NCBI RefSeq assembly: GCF_900129455.1
Contig: NZ_FQVU01000003.1
Location: forward strand, 889,442 to 953,441
DNA length: 64,000 bases
DNA from: Jatrophihabitans endophyticus
GTDB taxonomy: Bacteria > Actinomycetota > Actinomycetes > Mycobacteriales > Jatrophihabitantaceae
Direction: 5' to 3'
Shown piece by piece: positions 35,049 to 46,198 of this stretch (positions are counted from its first letter, which is position 1; every line of letters starts with the position of its first letter). A program made the translations under genes and the position numbers. A model generated the notes under the pieces. That model did not search any database, was not told the origin of the DNA, and saw nothing but the letters and a program-made list of their open reading frames with translations.

Positions 35049-36473
35049 ATGATCTCCCTGCATCCGACACGGTGGCGCCGTCGCTGGCCCCGCCGGTCCC
35101 TCGCGCTCCTCTGTACCGCCGCCGCACTGCTCGCCGGCCTCGCCGTCGTCACGTCCGGGGGCGCCGCGTCGGCCGTCGCCAATTCGCTGCGGCCGGGGCT
35201 CGGCTACCGCCCCGCCGGCGAGTTCGTCGGCTACTACCTGACCCGCGACGGCACCAAGGTCTACTGCCTGAGCCCTCGGCGGGCCGCGCCGTCCTCGGTG
35301 TCGCTGCACACCGTCTCCCGCTACCCCGGCCTGGGTCGGGCGAGCAGTGCCGCCCTCGCCTACGCCGTGCGCATCTGGGGCGACGCGCGATCACCGCGCG
35401 CCGCGGCGGTCGAGAGCCAGGTGCTCAACACGCTCGCCGGCAACGGCACCGACGTGCGACGCCGCAACCGCCACCTCCCGGCGTCGCTGCGGCGGGACGT
35501 CGCGGCGCACGTGAGCCGGGCGCGCGCGCAGCGCGGCCCGTACACCGTCCGCCTCAGCACGCCGCGCGCCGTCCTGCCCGGCGGCCGTGCCACCGGCTCG
35601 GTACTCGTCCGATCCGCCGCGGGGCGTCCCGTGAGCGGGGTGCGGGTGCGCCTCACGGCGTCGCGCAACGCGGCCGTGCGCGGCGTCGTGCGCACCGGAC
35701 GTGGTGGCAGCGCGCGATTCCGGTACGCGGTGACCGACGTCGGCGAGGTCCGGTTCGGTGCGCGGGCCAGCGCGTTGCCGCCGACCGCGGTGCGGGTGAG
35801 CCACCCGCACGCCGGCCAGCAGCGCATGGTGAGCTGGGCACCGACGACGGCTGCGCGCGCGTCCTCGTCGTTCCGGGCCGCGGCGTCGGGCTTCTCCCAC
35901 CGCTACGGCTGCACCTCCGAGTGCGACGGCCGGCCGGTGACGGTGCTGCGTGCCTGTGCCCCGGCCGCGCGCGTCGCCAGCCGGCTCGTCTACCGGGTGG
36001 GCGGCCGCCGGGTCGTGGTGCCGTTCGCGGCGTCCGGTCGCCGGCGGTGCGTGTCCACGACGGTGACGAGCGCCGACGGGGACCGGGTGGGCGCGACGTG
36101 GCAGTACCGCGTCGGGCGGCACTGGTCGCGGGCGGTGGCGGCCGGGGGCACCTTCGTCGTCGACTGCCCGCCGGCGCCCGCGGTGGGGGTCACACTGGCC
36201 GCGAACTGCACCCGCGCCACGGTGACGATCGGTCTGGCGCAGCCCGGCGCCGGCGGCAGTTGGACGCCGCTGGTCAACACGTCACGGCATCGGATGGTCC
36301 TCGACGTCTCGGGGTCGCGCACGGCACGCGTGTACGCGGCCACCGGGCACGAGGCCGTATGGACGACGAGCGCGCGCTGCGGGGCGAAGCTGCACCTCGG
36401 TTTCCGGGGCGGCGTCCTGCGCGGCAGCGGCCGCTACAACTACGGGCCGAACTCGGCCGTGGTCACGCCGTGA
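35049..36473 (+). CDS. Secreted protein of unknown function with Ig-like region
   Basis: Not recognised as a named family. A 474-residue protein with an Arg-rich N-terminus and hydrophobic signal (about 14-38, ending GGAASA). Then comes a conserved-looking globular part (YYLTRDGTKVYCLSPRRAAP, ALAYAVRIWGDARS, VESQVLNTLAGN), a beta-rich Ig/Big-like module (about 165-250, PGGRATGSVLVRSAAGRPV) and a C-terminal part with eight or more cysteines likely in disulfides. There is no membrane anchor or sorting signal, so it is probably released. The start is the ATG that gives the signal peptide. It sits between moaA and a small conserved gene. Confidence 0.75.
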   Translation: MISLHPTRWRRRWPRRSLALLCTAAALLAGLAVVTSGGAASAVANSLRPGLGYRPAGEFVGYYLTRDGTKVYCLSPRRAAPSSVSLHTVSRYPGLGRASSAALAYAVRIWGDARSPRAAAVESQVLNTLAGNGTDVRRRNRHLPASLRRDVAAHVSRARAQRGPYTVRLSTPRAVLPGGRATGSVLVRSAAGRPVSGVRVRLTASRNAAVRGVVRTGRGGSARFRYAVTDVGEVRFGARASALPPTAVRVSHPHAGQQRMVSWAPTTAARASSSFRAAASGFSHRYGCTSECDGRPVTVLRACAPAARVASRLVYRVGGRRVVVPFAASGRRRCVSTTVTSADGDRVGATWQYRVGRHWSRAVAAGGTFVVDCPPAPAVGVTLAANCTRATVTIGLAQPGAGGSWTPLVNTSRHRMVLDVSGSRTARVYAATGHEAVWTTSARCGAKLHLGFRGGVLRGSGRYNYGPNSAVVTP

Positions 36474-36514
36474 CCACCTCGACCGCGGTCGCGCCGGCGA
36501 CCCGGTCGGCGACG

Positions 36515-36766
36515 TCAGTCGCCGCCGGCCGCCAGCGGGCCGCGGTCGAGCAGGAACCCGCGCCGGGCCAGGAAGTCGGCGAGGTGCTCGTCGTGCTCGT
36601 CGCACGCCAGCCAGTGCTTGACGCGACCGGCGGCGTGCAGCGTCGGGTTGCGCCAGCTCAGGTCGGTGGTCGCCGCGGCACGGCAGCCCTTCGCCGAGCA
36701 GCGCGGGCGCTCGCCGGCCGCATCGTCGCCCGGGCCGGGGTCGGACTCACGACCACTACCCAGCAT
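36515..36766 (-). CDS. Small conserved actinobacterial protein
   Basis: An 83-residue protein. The conserved part is RCSAKGCRAAATTDLSWRNP followed by WLACDEHDEHLADFLARRGF. Two Cys plus Cys/His in the second half suggest a small zinc-binding fold. Relatives are common in actinomycetes and are sometimes labelled acetone carboxylase without evidence. It is convergent with the secreted-protein gene and divergent from moxR. The start was placed at the ATG that begins MLGSGRES; a longer frame runs into the moxR promoter. Function unknown. Confidence 0.7.
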   Translation of the reverse strand: MLGSGRESDPGPGDDAAGERPRCSAKGCRAAATTDLSWRNPTLHAAGRVKHWLACDEHDEHLADFLARRGFLLDRGPLAAGGD

Positions 36767-36866
36767 CACTCGGGCACGGTACAGCGCGGCTCCCGTACCG
36801 TTGGTCGAGGTCCGGTCGACGATCGGGCGACCGCACGACGCACCACCGACGTCGCTGGGAGACCAC

Positions 36867-37982
36867 GTGAGCGAGCCCGACAACCCGACCCACGGCATGG
36901 CCACGCCCGCTGCCGACGCCCAGGCACTCGAACGGGTCATGTTCGAGGTCAAGCGGGTGATCGTGGGTCAGGAGCGGCTCGTCGAGCGGCTGGTCGTCAG
37001 CCTGCTGGCGCAGGGGCACTGCCTGCTCGAGGGTGTGCCGGGGGTGGCCAAGACCCTCGCCGTCGAGACGCTGGCCAAGACGGTGACCGGCACCTTCTCC
37101 CGGTTGCAGTTCACGCCCGACCTCGTGCCGTCCGACATCGTGGGCACCCGCATCTACCGGCCCGGCGCCGAGCGCTTCGACACCGAGCTCGGCCCGATCA
37201 TGGCCAACTTCGTGCTCGCCGACGAGATCAACCGCGCCCCGGCGAAGGTGCAGTCGGCGATGCTCGAGGTCATGGCCGAACGGCACGTGACGATCGGCGG
37301 CCAGCGCTTCGACGTGCCGAGCCCGTTCCTCGTGCTCGCGACGCAGAACCCGATCGAGTCCGAGGGCGTGTACCCGCTGCCGGAGGCCCAGCGCGACCGC
37401 TTCCTCATGAAGGTCGTCGTCGACTACCCGACCGCGGCCGAGGAGCGCGAGATCATCTACCGGATGGGCTCGCAACCGCCGGAGGCGAATCCGGTGCTGG
37501 GCATCGCCGACCTGCAGCGGCTGCAGGCCACGGCCAAGCGCGTCTTCGTCCATCACGCGATCGTCGACTACGTGGTGCGGCTGGTGCTCGCCACCCGCGC
37601 GCCGCAGCAGCTCGGCCTGAGCGACGTCAACCAATGGGTCTCCTACGGGGCGAGCCCCCGCGCGAGCCTCGGTCTCATCGCCGCCGGCCGGGCGATCGCG
37701 CTCACCCGCGGCCGGGACTACGTCCTGCCGCAGGACGTCCTCGACATCGCCGTCGACGTGCTCGCCCACCGCCTGGTGCTCAGCTACGACGCCATCGCCG
37801 ACGGCGTGCCGGCGGCGCACGCGGTGCGCCGGATCCTGCAGGCGGTGCCGCTGCCGCAGGTCGCGTCGCGGCAGCGCGCCGGTCAGGCCGGCCCGCCGCC
37901 GCAGGGACAGCAGCAGGGGCAACTGGTCTACGGCCAGTCGGCGCCGCAGCAGCAGTCGCCGTGGGGTGAGCGCTCGGCGTGA
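36867..37982 (+). CDS. MoxR-type AAA+ ATPase, second copy (moxR1-like)
   Basis: A 371-residue AAA+ ATPase with Walker A EGVPGVAKTLA, Walker B VLADEINRAPAKVQ and TQNPIESEGVYPLPEAQRDRF. In this copy the usual Gly-Thr-Gly-Lys-Thr is Gly-Val-Ala-Lys-Thr, as in other MoxR proteins. GGGAGA lies six bases before the GTG. A Gln/Pro-rich tail follows the ATPase. It is first of a tightly overlapped moxR-DUF58-VWA operon equal to Rv1479-Rv1481 of M. tuberculosis. It would remodel an envelope complex with the two downstream partners. Confidence 0.93.
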   Translation: MSEPDNPTHGMATPAADAQALERVMFEVKRVIVGQERLVERLVVSLLAQGHCLLEGVPGVAKTLAVETLAKTVTGTFSRLQFTPDLVPSDIVGTRIYRPGAERFDTELGPIMANFVLADEINRAPAKVQSAMLEVMAERHVTIGGQRFDVPSPFLVLATQNPIESEGVYPLPEAQRDRFLMKVVVDYPTAAEEREIIYRMGSQPPEANPVLGIADLQRLQATAKRVFVHHAIVDYVVRLVLATRAPQQLGLSDVNQWVSYGASPRASLGLIAAGRAIALTRGRDYVLPQDVLDIAVDVLAHRLVLSYDAIADGVPAAHAVRRILQAVPLPQVASRQRAGQAGPPPQGQQQGQLVYGQSAPQQQSPWGERSA

Positions 37983-38989
37983 ATCCGCGCAACCCCGACG
38001 GGCCGGCCGCGGGACCGGTCGCGACCGACCACGGCCCGACGCTCGACGTGCAGGGGGCCGACGCCCTGCTGCGCCGTCTCGAGCTGGCGGTCCGCAACCG
38101 CCTCGACGGTCTGCTGCAGGGCAACTACCAGGGCCTCGTGCCGGGGCCGGGCAGCGAGCCGGGGGAGTCGCGGCCCTACGTCATCGGCGACGACGTCCGG
38201 CGCATGGACTGGCCGGTCACCGCGCGGACGACGACGCCCCACATCCGGCAGACCGTCGCCGACCGGGAGCTCGAGACGTGGCTCGTCGTCGACCTGTCAC
38301 CGAGCATGGACTTCGGCACCGGCCGCAGCGAGAAGCGTGAGCTCGTGCTGGCCGCGCTGACGGCGGTCGTCCACCTGACGGTCCGCGGCGGCAACCGCGT
38401 CGGCGCCGTGGTCGGCACCGGCGAGCGCAGCGAGGTCATCCCGGCCCTGGGCGGCCGCGCGCACGCCCGGCACCTGCTGCGCCGCATCGCGCAGACGCCT
38501 CGTGCCGCCACCGGGGGCGCCAACGACCTCACCCGCATGCTCGAACAGCTGCGCCGACCGCAGCGTCGCCGCGGCCTCGTCGCCGTCGTGTCGGACTTCA
38601 TGGACGGTGCCCTGCGCGACCAGGGCGCCGCGAGCGGCGAGCCGCCGCCGTGGGAACGGGCGCTGCGCGCGCTCTCGGGGCATCATCAGCTGCTCGCCGT
38701 CGAGATCCTCGACCCGCGGGAGCTCGAGCTGCCCGCCGCGGGCCTTGTCACCTTCGTCGACACCGAGTCCGGCCGCGAGCTCGAGGTGCAGACGTCGGAT
38801 GTGAAGGTCCGCGCCCAGTACGCCGAGGCCGCTGCCGCCCAGCGCGCCCGCATCGCCGCCGGGCTGCGTCATGCCGGCGCCGCCCACCTGCAGTTGCGCA
38901 CCGACCGGGACTGGATCGCCGACGTGGTGCGCTTCGTCGTCGCCCAGCGCCACTTCGTCGTCGGTGCCGTCGGAGCCGGAGTCCGCTGA
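37979..38989 (+). CDS. DUF58 domain-containing protein, second copy
   Basis: A 336-residue soluble protein; unlike the paralogue at 5825 it has no N-terminal membrane helices. It carries the DUF58 signature YVIGDDVRRMDWPVTARTTTP and a VWA-like MIDAS segment WLVVDLSPSMDFG (D-x-S-x-S type). GTG overlaps the moxR stop, and its own stop overlaps the VWA gene (TGATG). By family it is the partner of MoxR. Confidence 0.92.
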   Translation: MNPRNPDGPAAGPVATDHGPTLDVQGADALLRRLELAVRNRLDGLLQGNYQGLVPGPGSEPGESRPYVIGDDVRRMDWPVTARTTTPHIRQTVADRELETWLVVDLSPSMDFGTGRSEKRELVLAALTAVVHLTVRGGNRVGAVVGTGERSEVIPALGGRAHARHLLRRIAQTPRAATGGANDLTRMLEQLRRPQRRRGLVAVVSDFMDGALRDQGAASGEPPPWERALRALSGHHQLLAVEILDPRELELPAAGLVTFVDTESGRELEVQTSDVKVRAQYAEAAAAQRARIAAGLRHAGAAHLQLRTDRDWIADVVRFVVAQRHFVVGAVGAGVR

Positions 38990-39942
38990 TGTTCCTCGAC
39001 CCTGTCTGGTTGCTGCTGTTGCTGCTCGTCGCCGCGCTCGCCGTGGTCTACGCCGGGCTGCAACTGCGCCGCACGCGCTTCGTCGCCCGGTTCAGCAACG
39101 TCGACCTGCTCGGCAGCGTGGCCCCGCGCCGCCCCGGCTGGCGCCGTCATCTCACCTTCGGGCTGCTGCTCGTGTCGCTCGCGGTGCTGTCGGTCGGGGT
39201 CGCCAAGCCGTCGCGGGCGGTGAAGGTCCCGCGCGAGAACGCGACCGTCATGCTCGACATCGACGTGTCGCTGTCGATGAAGGCGACCGACGTGCTCCCG
39301 TCCCGCTTCCAGGTCGCCAAGACCGCCGGCAAGCAGTTCGCCGACGTGCTGCCGGCCAAGATCAACCTCGGCCTCGTGAGCTTCGCCCGTTCGGCGAGCG
39401 TCGTCGTCGCCCCCACCGTGAACCGCGAGCAGGTGAAGAAGGGCGTCGACTCGCTGCAGCTGCAGAACTACACCGCCATCGGCGAGGCCATCTTCGGCTC
39501 GCTGCAGGCGATCGACGTCTACACCAAGACGACGACGGCCAAGGGTTCCAAGCCGCCGCCGCGCCGCATCGTCCTGCTCAGCGACGGCACGAGCACGGTG
39601 GGTCGCAGCGTCACCGATGCCATCGCCGCGGCGAAGAAGGACAACGTGCAGGTGTCCACGATCGCCTTCGGCACCCCGAACGGCACGGTCACCGATCGCG
39701 GGCAGACCGTGCTCGTCCCGGCCGACAACGCCACGCTCGCACGCATCGCGCGGGAGACCGGCGGCTCGTTCCACACCGCGGCGTCGGAGCAGGAGCTGCG
39801 CGACGTCTACTCCGACATCGGCTCGCAGATCGGTTACACCACCGAGAAGCGTGACATCAGCTGGAGCTTCCTGCTCACCGGCGTGCTCTTCCTGTTCGCG
39901 GCCGGGGGCACGGCGATGCTGTGGTCCGGCCGGCTGGTCTGA
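38989..39942 (+). CDS. VWA-domain membrane protein (BatA/Rv1481-like)
   Basis: A 317-residue protein with an N-terminal membrane segment (5-22), a second near 60-77, a von Willebrand A domain with MIDAS DIDVSLSMKATD and later LLSDGTSTVG, and a C-terminal membrane helix (about 293-313). The VWA domain is held at the membrane surface between helices, as in Bat-type proteins that partner MoxR. It is the last gene of the three-gene operon. The metal-site residues are intact. Confidence 0.92.
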   Translation: MFLDPVWLLLLLLVAALAVVYAGLQLRRTRFVARFSNVDLLGSVAPRRPGWRRHLTFGLLLVSLAVLSVGVAKPSRAVKVPRENATVMLDIDVSLSMKATDVLPSRFQVAKTAGKQFADVLPAKINLGLVSFARSASVVVAPTVNREQVKKGVDSLQLQNYTAIGEAIFGSLQAIDVYTKTTTAKGSKPPPRRIVLLSDGTSTVGRSVTDAIAAAKKDNVQVSTIAFGTPNGTVTDRGQTVLVPADNATLARIARETGGSFHTAASEQELRDVYSDIGSQIGYTTEKRDISWSFLLTGVLFLFAAGGTAMLWSGRLV

Positions 39943-39982
39943 TCCGACCGCTGCGTGCCGGGGCGCGCGGGCGCGTCGTCGC

Positions 39983-41729
<1,747 letters not shown>

Positions 41730-41739
41730 GAGGAGCTCG

Positions 41740-42507
41740 ATGGGTCTGCTCGAGGGCAAGCGACTGCTGGTCACCGGCGTCATCACCGACGCGTCCATCG
41801 CGTTCGCGGTGGCGCGGCTCGCACAGCAGGAGGGCGCGACGGTCGTCCTCACCGGCTACGGCCGGATGTCGCTGGTGCAGCGAGTTGCCAAGAAGCTGCC
41901 GGACCCGCCACCGGTCGTGGAGCTCGACGTCGCCGACGCCGGGCAGCTCGACAGCCTGGCCGAGCGGGTCGGCGAGTACGTCGACGGCCTGGACGGCGTC
42001 GTGCATGCGGTCGGGTTCGCGCCGGCGTCCTGTCTGGGCGAGGACTTCCTGGGCACCCCGTGGGAGGACGTCGCCACGGCGATTCAGGTCTCCACGTTCT
42101 CGCTCAAGTCCCTGGCCGTCGCCTGCCTGCCGTTGTTCGGCGAGCAGGGCGGCTCGGTGCTCGGCATGACCTTCGACGCCACCGTGGCCTGGCCCGCCTA
42201 CAACTGGATGGGGGTGGCGAAGGCCGGTCTGGAGTCGGCATCGCGTTACCTCGCCCGCGAGCTCGGCCCGCGCAACATCCGGGTCAACCTGGTGTCGGCG
42301 GGCCCCCTGCGCACCATGGCCGCGAAGAGCATCCCGGGCTTCGCGACCTTCGAGGACGCCTGGAACGGCCGAGCGCCGCTCGGCTGGGACAACACCGACA
42401 CCGAACCGGTCGCACGCAGCTCGCTCGCCCTGCTGTCGGACTGGTTCCCGGCGACGACCGGCGAGATCGTCCACGTCGACGGCGGCTTCCACGCCATGGG
42501 GGTGTGA
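41740..42507 (+). CDS. inhA: Enoyl-ACP reductase (NADH), InhA-type
   Basis: A 255-residue enoyl-ACP reductase finishing the fatty-acid elongation cycle. It has the FabI/InhA cofactor motif [10 protein letters not shown], active-site Tyr and Lys in [10 protein letters not shown], and length and order identical to InhA. GGAGGAG lies before the ATG. Similarity ([20 protein letters not shown]) is closer to InhA than to enteric FabI. It is second gene of fabG-inhA-hemH. Confidence 0.96.
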   Translation: MGLLEGKRLLVTGVITDASIAFAVARLAQQEGATVVLTGYGRMSLVQRVAKKLPDPPPVVELDVADAGQLDSLAERVGEYVDGLDGVVHAVGFAPASCLGEDFLGTPWEDVATAIQVSTFSLKSLAVACLPLFGEQGGSVLGMTFDATVAWPAYNWMGVAKAGLESASRYLARELGPRNIRVNLVSAGPLRTMAAKSIPGFATFEDAWNGRAPLGWDNTDTEPVARSSLALLSDWFPATTGEIVHVDGGFHAMGV

Positions 42508-42514
42508 GGGCCCC

Positions 42515-43555
42515 GTGCCCGAGTACGACGCACTGCTGTTGTTGTCCTTCGGTGGCCCCGAGGGCCCCGACGACGTCATGCCGTTCCTGCGCAACGTCAC
42601 GCGTGGCCGGGGGATCCCCGACGAGCGACTCGCCGAGGTCGCCGAGCACTACCAGCACTTCCACGGCGTGTCGCCCATCAACGCCCAGAACCGTGCGCTG
42701 ATCGACGCGCTCGGCCCGGCGCTCGCCGAGCGCGGCCTCGACATGCCGATCTACTGGGGCAACCGCAACTGGAAGCCCTACGTCGCCGACGCGGTGCGCC
42801 AGATGCGCGACGACGGCGTGCATCGCGCGCTCGTCTTCGCCACGAGCGCCACGACGTCCTACTCCGGTTGCCGGCAGTACCGCGACGACCTGGACCAGGC
42901 CCGGCGCGTCAGCGGCGAGGGCGCGCCGGTGCTCGTCAAGCTGCGTCACTACTTCGACCACCCGGGCTTCGTGGCGGCCAACGCCGCGGGCGTCCGGGCG
43001 GCGCTGGAGACGCTGCCCGCCGAGCACCGGGCGACGGCCCGGCTCGTCTTCACCGCGCACTCGATCCCGGAGTCGATGAACGACGCATCCGGCCCCGAGG
43101 CCGACGGGCTCTACGTCAAGCAGCACCGCGAGACGGCCCGGCTGGTGACCGAGCAGCTGCGCGGACCGGGCGCGGACTTCGACCTCGTGTGGCAGTCACG
43201 CTCCGGACCGCCGCAGGTGCCGTGGCTCGAGCCCGACGTCAACGACCATCTGCGCGCGCTCGCCGCCGACGGCGTGCAGGCCGTCGTCGTGGCGCCGACC
43301 GGCTTCGTGTCCGACCACGTCGAGGTGCGGTGGGACCTCGACAACGAGGCGGCCGAGACGGCGGCGGAGGTCGGCGTGCACTTCGGCCGCGCGTACACCG
43401 CCGGCACCCACCCGGCGTTCGTGAACGCCGTGGTCGACCTGGTCGAGGAGCGGGTGCGCGACGTGGAGCCGGCGGTGCTCGGTGACCTGGGCGTCTGCGG
43501 CGTCGACTGCCCGATCGGCTGCTGCCCGGCGCCGCGGCGGCGCGCGCCGGCGTGA
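42515..43555 (+). CDS. hemH: Coproporphyrin III ferrochelatase
   Basis: A 346-residue enzyme inserting iron into the porphyrin (in actinomycetes coproporphyrin III, name cpfC). It has [14 protein letters not shown] at the N-terminus, TAHSIPESM with the catalytic His, and the C-terminal cysteine cluster [12 protein letters not shown] that holds the [2Fe-2S] centre typical of actinobacterial ferrochelatases. It starts seven bases after inhA and overlaps the next gene (GTGA). The hemH position after inhA is conserved with M. tuberculosis hemZ. Confidence 0.95.
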   Translation: MPEYDALLLLSFGGPEGPDDVMPFLRNVTRGRGIPDERLAEVAEHYQHFHGVSPINAQNRALIDALGPALAERGLDMPIYWGNRNWKPYVADAVRQMRDDGVHRALVFATSATTSYSGCRQYRDDLDQARRVSGEGAPVLVKLRHYFDHPGFVAANAAGVRAALETLPAEHRATARLVFTAHSIPESMNDASGPEADGLYVKQHRETARLVTEQLRGPGADFDLVWQSRSGPPQVPWLEPDVNDHLRALAADGVQAVVVAPTGFVSDHVEVRWDLDNEAAETAAEVGVHFGRAYTAGTHPAFVNAVVDLVEERVRDVEPAVLGDLGVCGVDCPIGCCPAPRRRAPA

Positions 43556-44379
43556 CCGCCAGCGGGCCGGGGGACGGCTTCCCCGACGGTCCGGAGGTCG
43601 AGCTGCCCCGCGGTGACGTCACCGAGGGCGTCGTGCGCATCGGGGACACCGTGCGCCGTCCGCACCAGCCGACGAGCGGCGCGGTGGCCGCCTACCTCGC
43701 ACACCTCGCCGCGGCCGGCATGTCCGGCGTGCCGCGCTACCTCGGCCGCGACGACGCCGGCCGCGACGTGCTCACCTACCTGGCCGGCGACGTCCCCGGC
43801 GACCCGGTCGAACCCTGGGCCGCCGCCGACGACGTGCTCCCCGGTGTCGGCCGCCTGCTGCGGCGGCTGCACGACGCGAGCGAGGGGTTCGTCCTGCCCG
43901 CCGTCGAACCCGTGCCGGGCCGGCCGACGCCGCGCTTCCCCGACGGCGCACCGCTCATCGTGTCGCAGCGCGACGTCACCCCGCAGAACACCGTGTTCCG
44001 TACCGGCGCGGCCTGGGGTCTCGTCGACTTCGATCTGCTGGGGTGGACGACGCGGGCGACGGACCTGGTGAACACCGCGATGCACTGGGTGCCGCTGAGC
44101 GACCCGGCCGACCGTGCCCCGGTGTACGCCGGGACGGACCCCGGCCGTCGGCTCCGCGGGTTGTACGACGCCTACGGCCGTGACGTCGTCGACGTCGAGC
44201 TGCTGCTCGACGCGGCCCGGCTGCGCTTCGCCGGCTCGGCCGCGGTGATGCGATGGAACGCCGAGCATCTCGGCGGGGGCTGGGCGCGCATGTGGGACGC
44301 CGGCCTGGGCGGCGTCATCGAGCGCCGCATCGCGTGGTTCGCGACCGTCCGCGAGGACCTGCGCCGCGCCCTGCGCTGA
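43552..44379 (+). CDS. Aminoglycoside phosphotransferase-fold kinase
   Basis: A 275-residue protein of the APH/choline kinase fold. It has catalytic loop [12 protein letters not shown] (Gln where His is usual, Asp and Asn kept) and metal motif GLVDFDLLG. It would phosphorylate a small molecule; target unknown, and nothing suggests drug resistance. The GTG overlaps the hemH stop, so it is translated with hemH. It ends at a strong hairpin before the convergent etfA. Confidence 0.85.
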   Translation: MTASGPGDGFPDGPEVELPRGDVTEGVVRIGDTVRRPHQPTSGAVAAYLAHLAAAGMSGVPRYLGRDDAGRDVLTYLAGDVPGDPVEPWAAADDVLPGVGRLLRRLHDASEGFVLPAVEPVPGRPTPRFPDGAPLIVSQRDVTPQNTVFRTGAAWGLVDFDLLGWTTRATDLVNTAMHWVPLSDPADRAPVYAGTDPGRRLRGLYDAYGRDVVDVELLLDAARLRFAGSAAVMRWNAEHLGGGWARMWDAGLGGVIERRIAWFATVREDLRRALR

Positions 44380-44386
44380 TCCCCGC

Positions 44387-44444
44387 CTTCCTCGGCGAGT
44401 TGGTTGCTCGGGAGGGGGTTCGCACGACCAACTCGCCGAGGAAG
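44387..44444. terminator. Bidirectional hairpin between convergent genes
   Basis: CTTCCTCGGCGAGTTGGT (44387-44404) pairs perfectly over 18 bases with ACCAACTCGCCGAGGAAG (44427-44444), loop 22. It ends five bases before the etfA stop and starts eight bases after the phosphotransferase stop, so it can serve both. Confidence 0.75.
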
Positions 44445-44448
44445 ATGG

Positions 44449-45423
44449 TCAGCCGCGCCGCTGGCGGAGTTCGGCGTTGATGGCGGGGACGATCTCGTGC
44501 AGGTCGCCGATCACCGCGTAGTGCGCCTTGGTCACCATCGGCGCCTCGGGGTCGGTGTTGATGGCGAGGATGGTCTTCGCCGACTGGCAGCCGGCCCAGT
44601 GCTGGATCGCGCCGCTGATGCCGCACGGGATGTACACCTCGGGCGCGATGCGCGAGCCGGTCTGGCCGACCTGCTCGCTGTGCGGCCGCCAGCCCAGGCT
44701 GGTGACGACCCGGGAGACGCCGAGGGCGCCGCCGAGCAGCTCGGTGAGCTCGAGCAGGTCGGTGAAGCCCTCCGCCCCGCCGGCGCCGCGGCCGGCGCCC
44801 ACCACCACGCGGGCGCTGGTGAGGGCACCGGTGTCGTCGGCCTCGGTGGCCTCGACCCGGCGCACCTGGGCGACGAGGTCGCGGTCGGTGAGCTCCGGGG
44901 CGAACGTCACGACCTCGGTGTCGGCCGGCGCGACCGCCGGCACCGGGTCGCAGGCGTGCCCCGCCACCGCGACGACGCGGACGCGGTCGGTCAGGCGCAT
45001 CTGCTCGAGCGCCGCGCCGCCCACCACCTGCCGGGTCACCACGAACGGGTCCGGCGTGTCGACCTGCACCACGTTGGCCGCCAGCGCGACGTCGAGACGG
45101 GTGGCGGCGTGTGCGAGCACCTCCATCCCGCGTGGCGTGCCCGCGGCGAGCAGGACGTCCGCCCCCGCCGTCTCGACGGCCTGCACGACGGCCGCGGCCC
45201 ACGCCGCGCCGGCGTAGCGGTCGAGCCGTGGGTCGTCGGGGTGGTGCGCCACGGCCACGCCCTGCTCGCCGAGCTGGCCGCGGACCTGTTCGGTGACCTC
45301 GCCGACGACGACGGCCTGCACGGCGTCGGCCGAGCGGGTGCCGAGGTCGCGGGCGAAGGTCAGGACCTCCTGCGAGACCCCGACGACGCCCTTCGCGTCG
45401 GTCTCCACGAACACGACGATCAT
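44449..45423 (-). CDS. etfA: Electron transfer flavoprotein alpha subunit
   Basis: A 324-residue subunit of the FAD/AMP heterodimer that takes electrons from flavoprotein dehydrogenases. The C-terminal FAD-binding domain is typical: GQTGSRIAPEVYIPCGISGA and ILAINTDPEAP. The ATG overlaps the etfB stop (ATGA). The operon is led by a dimethylglycine/sarcosine dehydrogenase-like gene, the likely electron donor. The usual order etfB-etfA is kept. Confidence 0.94.
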   Translation of the reverse strand: MIVVFVETDAKGVVGVSQEVLTFARDLGTRSADAVQAVVVGEVTEQVRGQLGEQGVAVAHHPDDPRLDRYAGAAWAAAVVQAVETAGADVLLAAGTPRGMEVLAHAATRLDVALAANVVQVDTPDPFVVTRQVVGGAALEQMRLTDRVRVVAVAGHACDPVPAVAPADTEVVTFAPELTDRDLVAQVRRVEATEADDTGALTSARVVVGAGRGAGGAEGFTDLLELTELLGGALGVSRVVTSLGWRPHSEQVGQTGSRIAPEVYIPCGISGAIQHWAGCQSAKTILAINTDPEAPMVTKAHYAVIGDLHEIVPAINAELRQRRG

Positions 45424-46196
45424 CTCGCCACCACCCCGATCTCGACGAGGAGGTCGACGACGGCGGGCGCGGCCTCCGGGCCGCGACCGAGCACCTGCAC
45501 GGTGCTGGCGCGCCGGGGCGGCAGGGTGAGCCGCACCCGCCCGGAACCGCGCGGCTCGTCCTGCGGTGTCACGGTCTCGACCGGTGCGCGCTTGGCCTTC
45601 ATCCGCCCGGGGATCGAGGGGTAGCGCGGACTGACCCCACCCTCCATGACCGCCACGACGGCGGGCAGCGGCAGCTCGTACACCTCGGTGCCGTCGGGTC
45701 CGTCACCGTGCGCGACCGCGGTGCCGCCGTCGATCTCGACCTTCGAGATGCCGGTGACGACGGGCCGGTCGAGCGCGTGGGCGAGCCGGATCGGCACCTG
45801 GAAGTCGCCGGTGTCGGCGGCGTCGTTGCCGAGCAGCACGAGGTCGTAGGAACGGCCCGCCTCGGCCCGGGACCGCACGACGTCGGCGATCGCGGCCGCG
45901 ACGTCGACCGGCCCCCAGGTCGCCGTGTCGGCCTCGACGAGGACGCCGTCGGTGCAGCCGACCGCGAGGGCGCCGCGCAGCTGCTCGACGGCGTCGGCCG
46001 ACCCGACGGTCAGGACGGTGACGCTGCCGCCGTCAGCCTCGGCGAGCTGCGTGGCCAGCTCGACCGCGCACTCCTCGTGGGGGCTGACGGTGAAGCCGAC
46101 GTGCCGGGCGTCGAGGGACTGCTCGTCGTCGGCGAGCAGCACCTCGCCGGAGACGTCCGGCACACGCTTGATGCAGACGAGAACGTCCGTTGCCAT
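45420..46196 (-). CDS. etfB: Electron transfer flavoprotein beta subunit
   Basis: A 258-residue ETF beta subunit (DVLVCIKRVPDVSGEV at the N-terminus, LLGNDAADTGDFQVPIRLAH for AMP binding). It begins two bases after the stop of the dehydrogenase gene and overlaps etfA. Because it is coupled to one dehydrogenase rather than to acyl-CoA genes, this ETF probably serves C1-amine oxidation. Confidence 0.94.
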   Translation of the reverse strand: MATDVLVCIKRVPDVSGEVLLADDEQSLDARHVGFTVSPHEECAVELATQLAEADGGSVTVLTVGSADAVEQLRGALAVGCTDGVLVEADTATWGPVDVAAAIADVVRSRAEAGRSYDLVLLGNDAADTGDFQVPIRLAHALDRPVVTGISKVEIDGGTAVAHGDGPDGTEVYELPLPAVVAVMEGGVSPRYPSIPGRMKAKRAPVETVTPQDEPRGSGRVRLTLPPRRASTVQVLGRGPEAAPAVVDLLVEIGVVAR

Positions 46197-46198
46197 GA

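Noticed and set aside
43552..44379. Antibiotic resistance phosphotransferase
   Set aside because: The fold is APH-like but the catalytic loop has Gln for His and the gene is coupled to hemH in a housekeeping block; a metabolic kinase is more likely.
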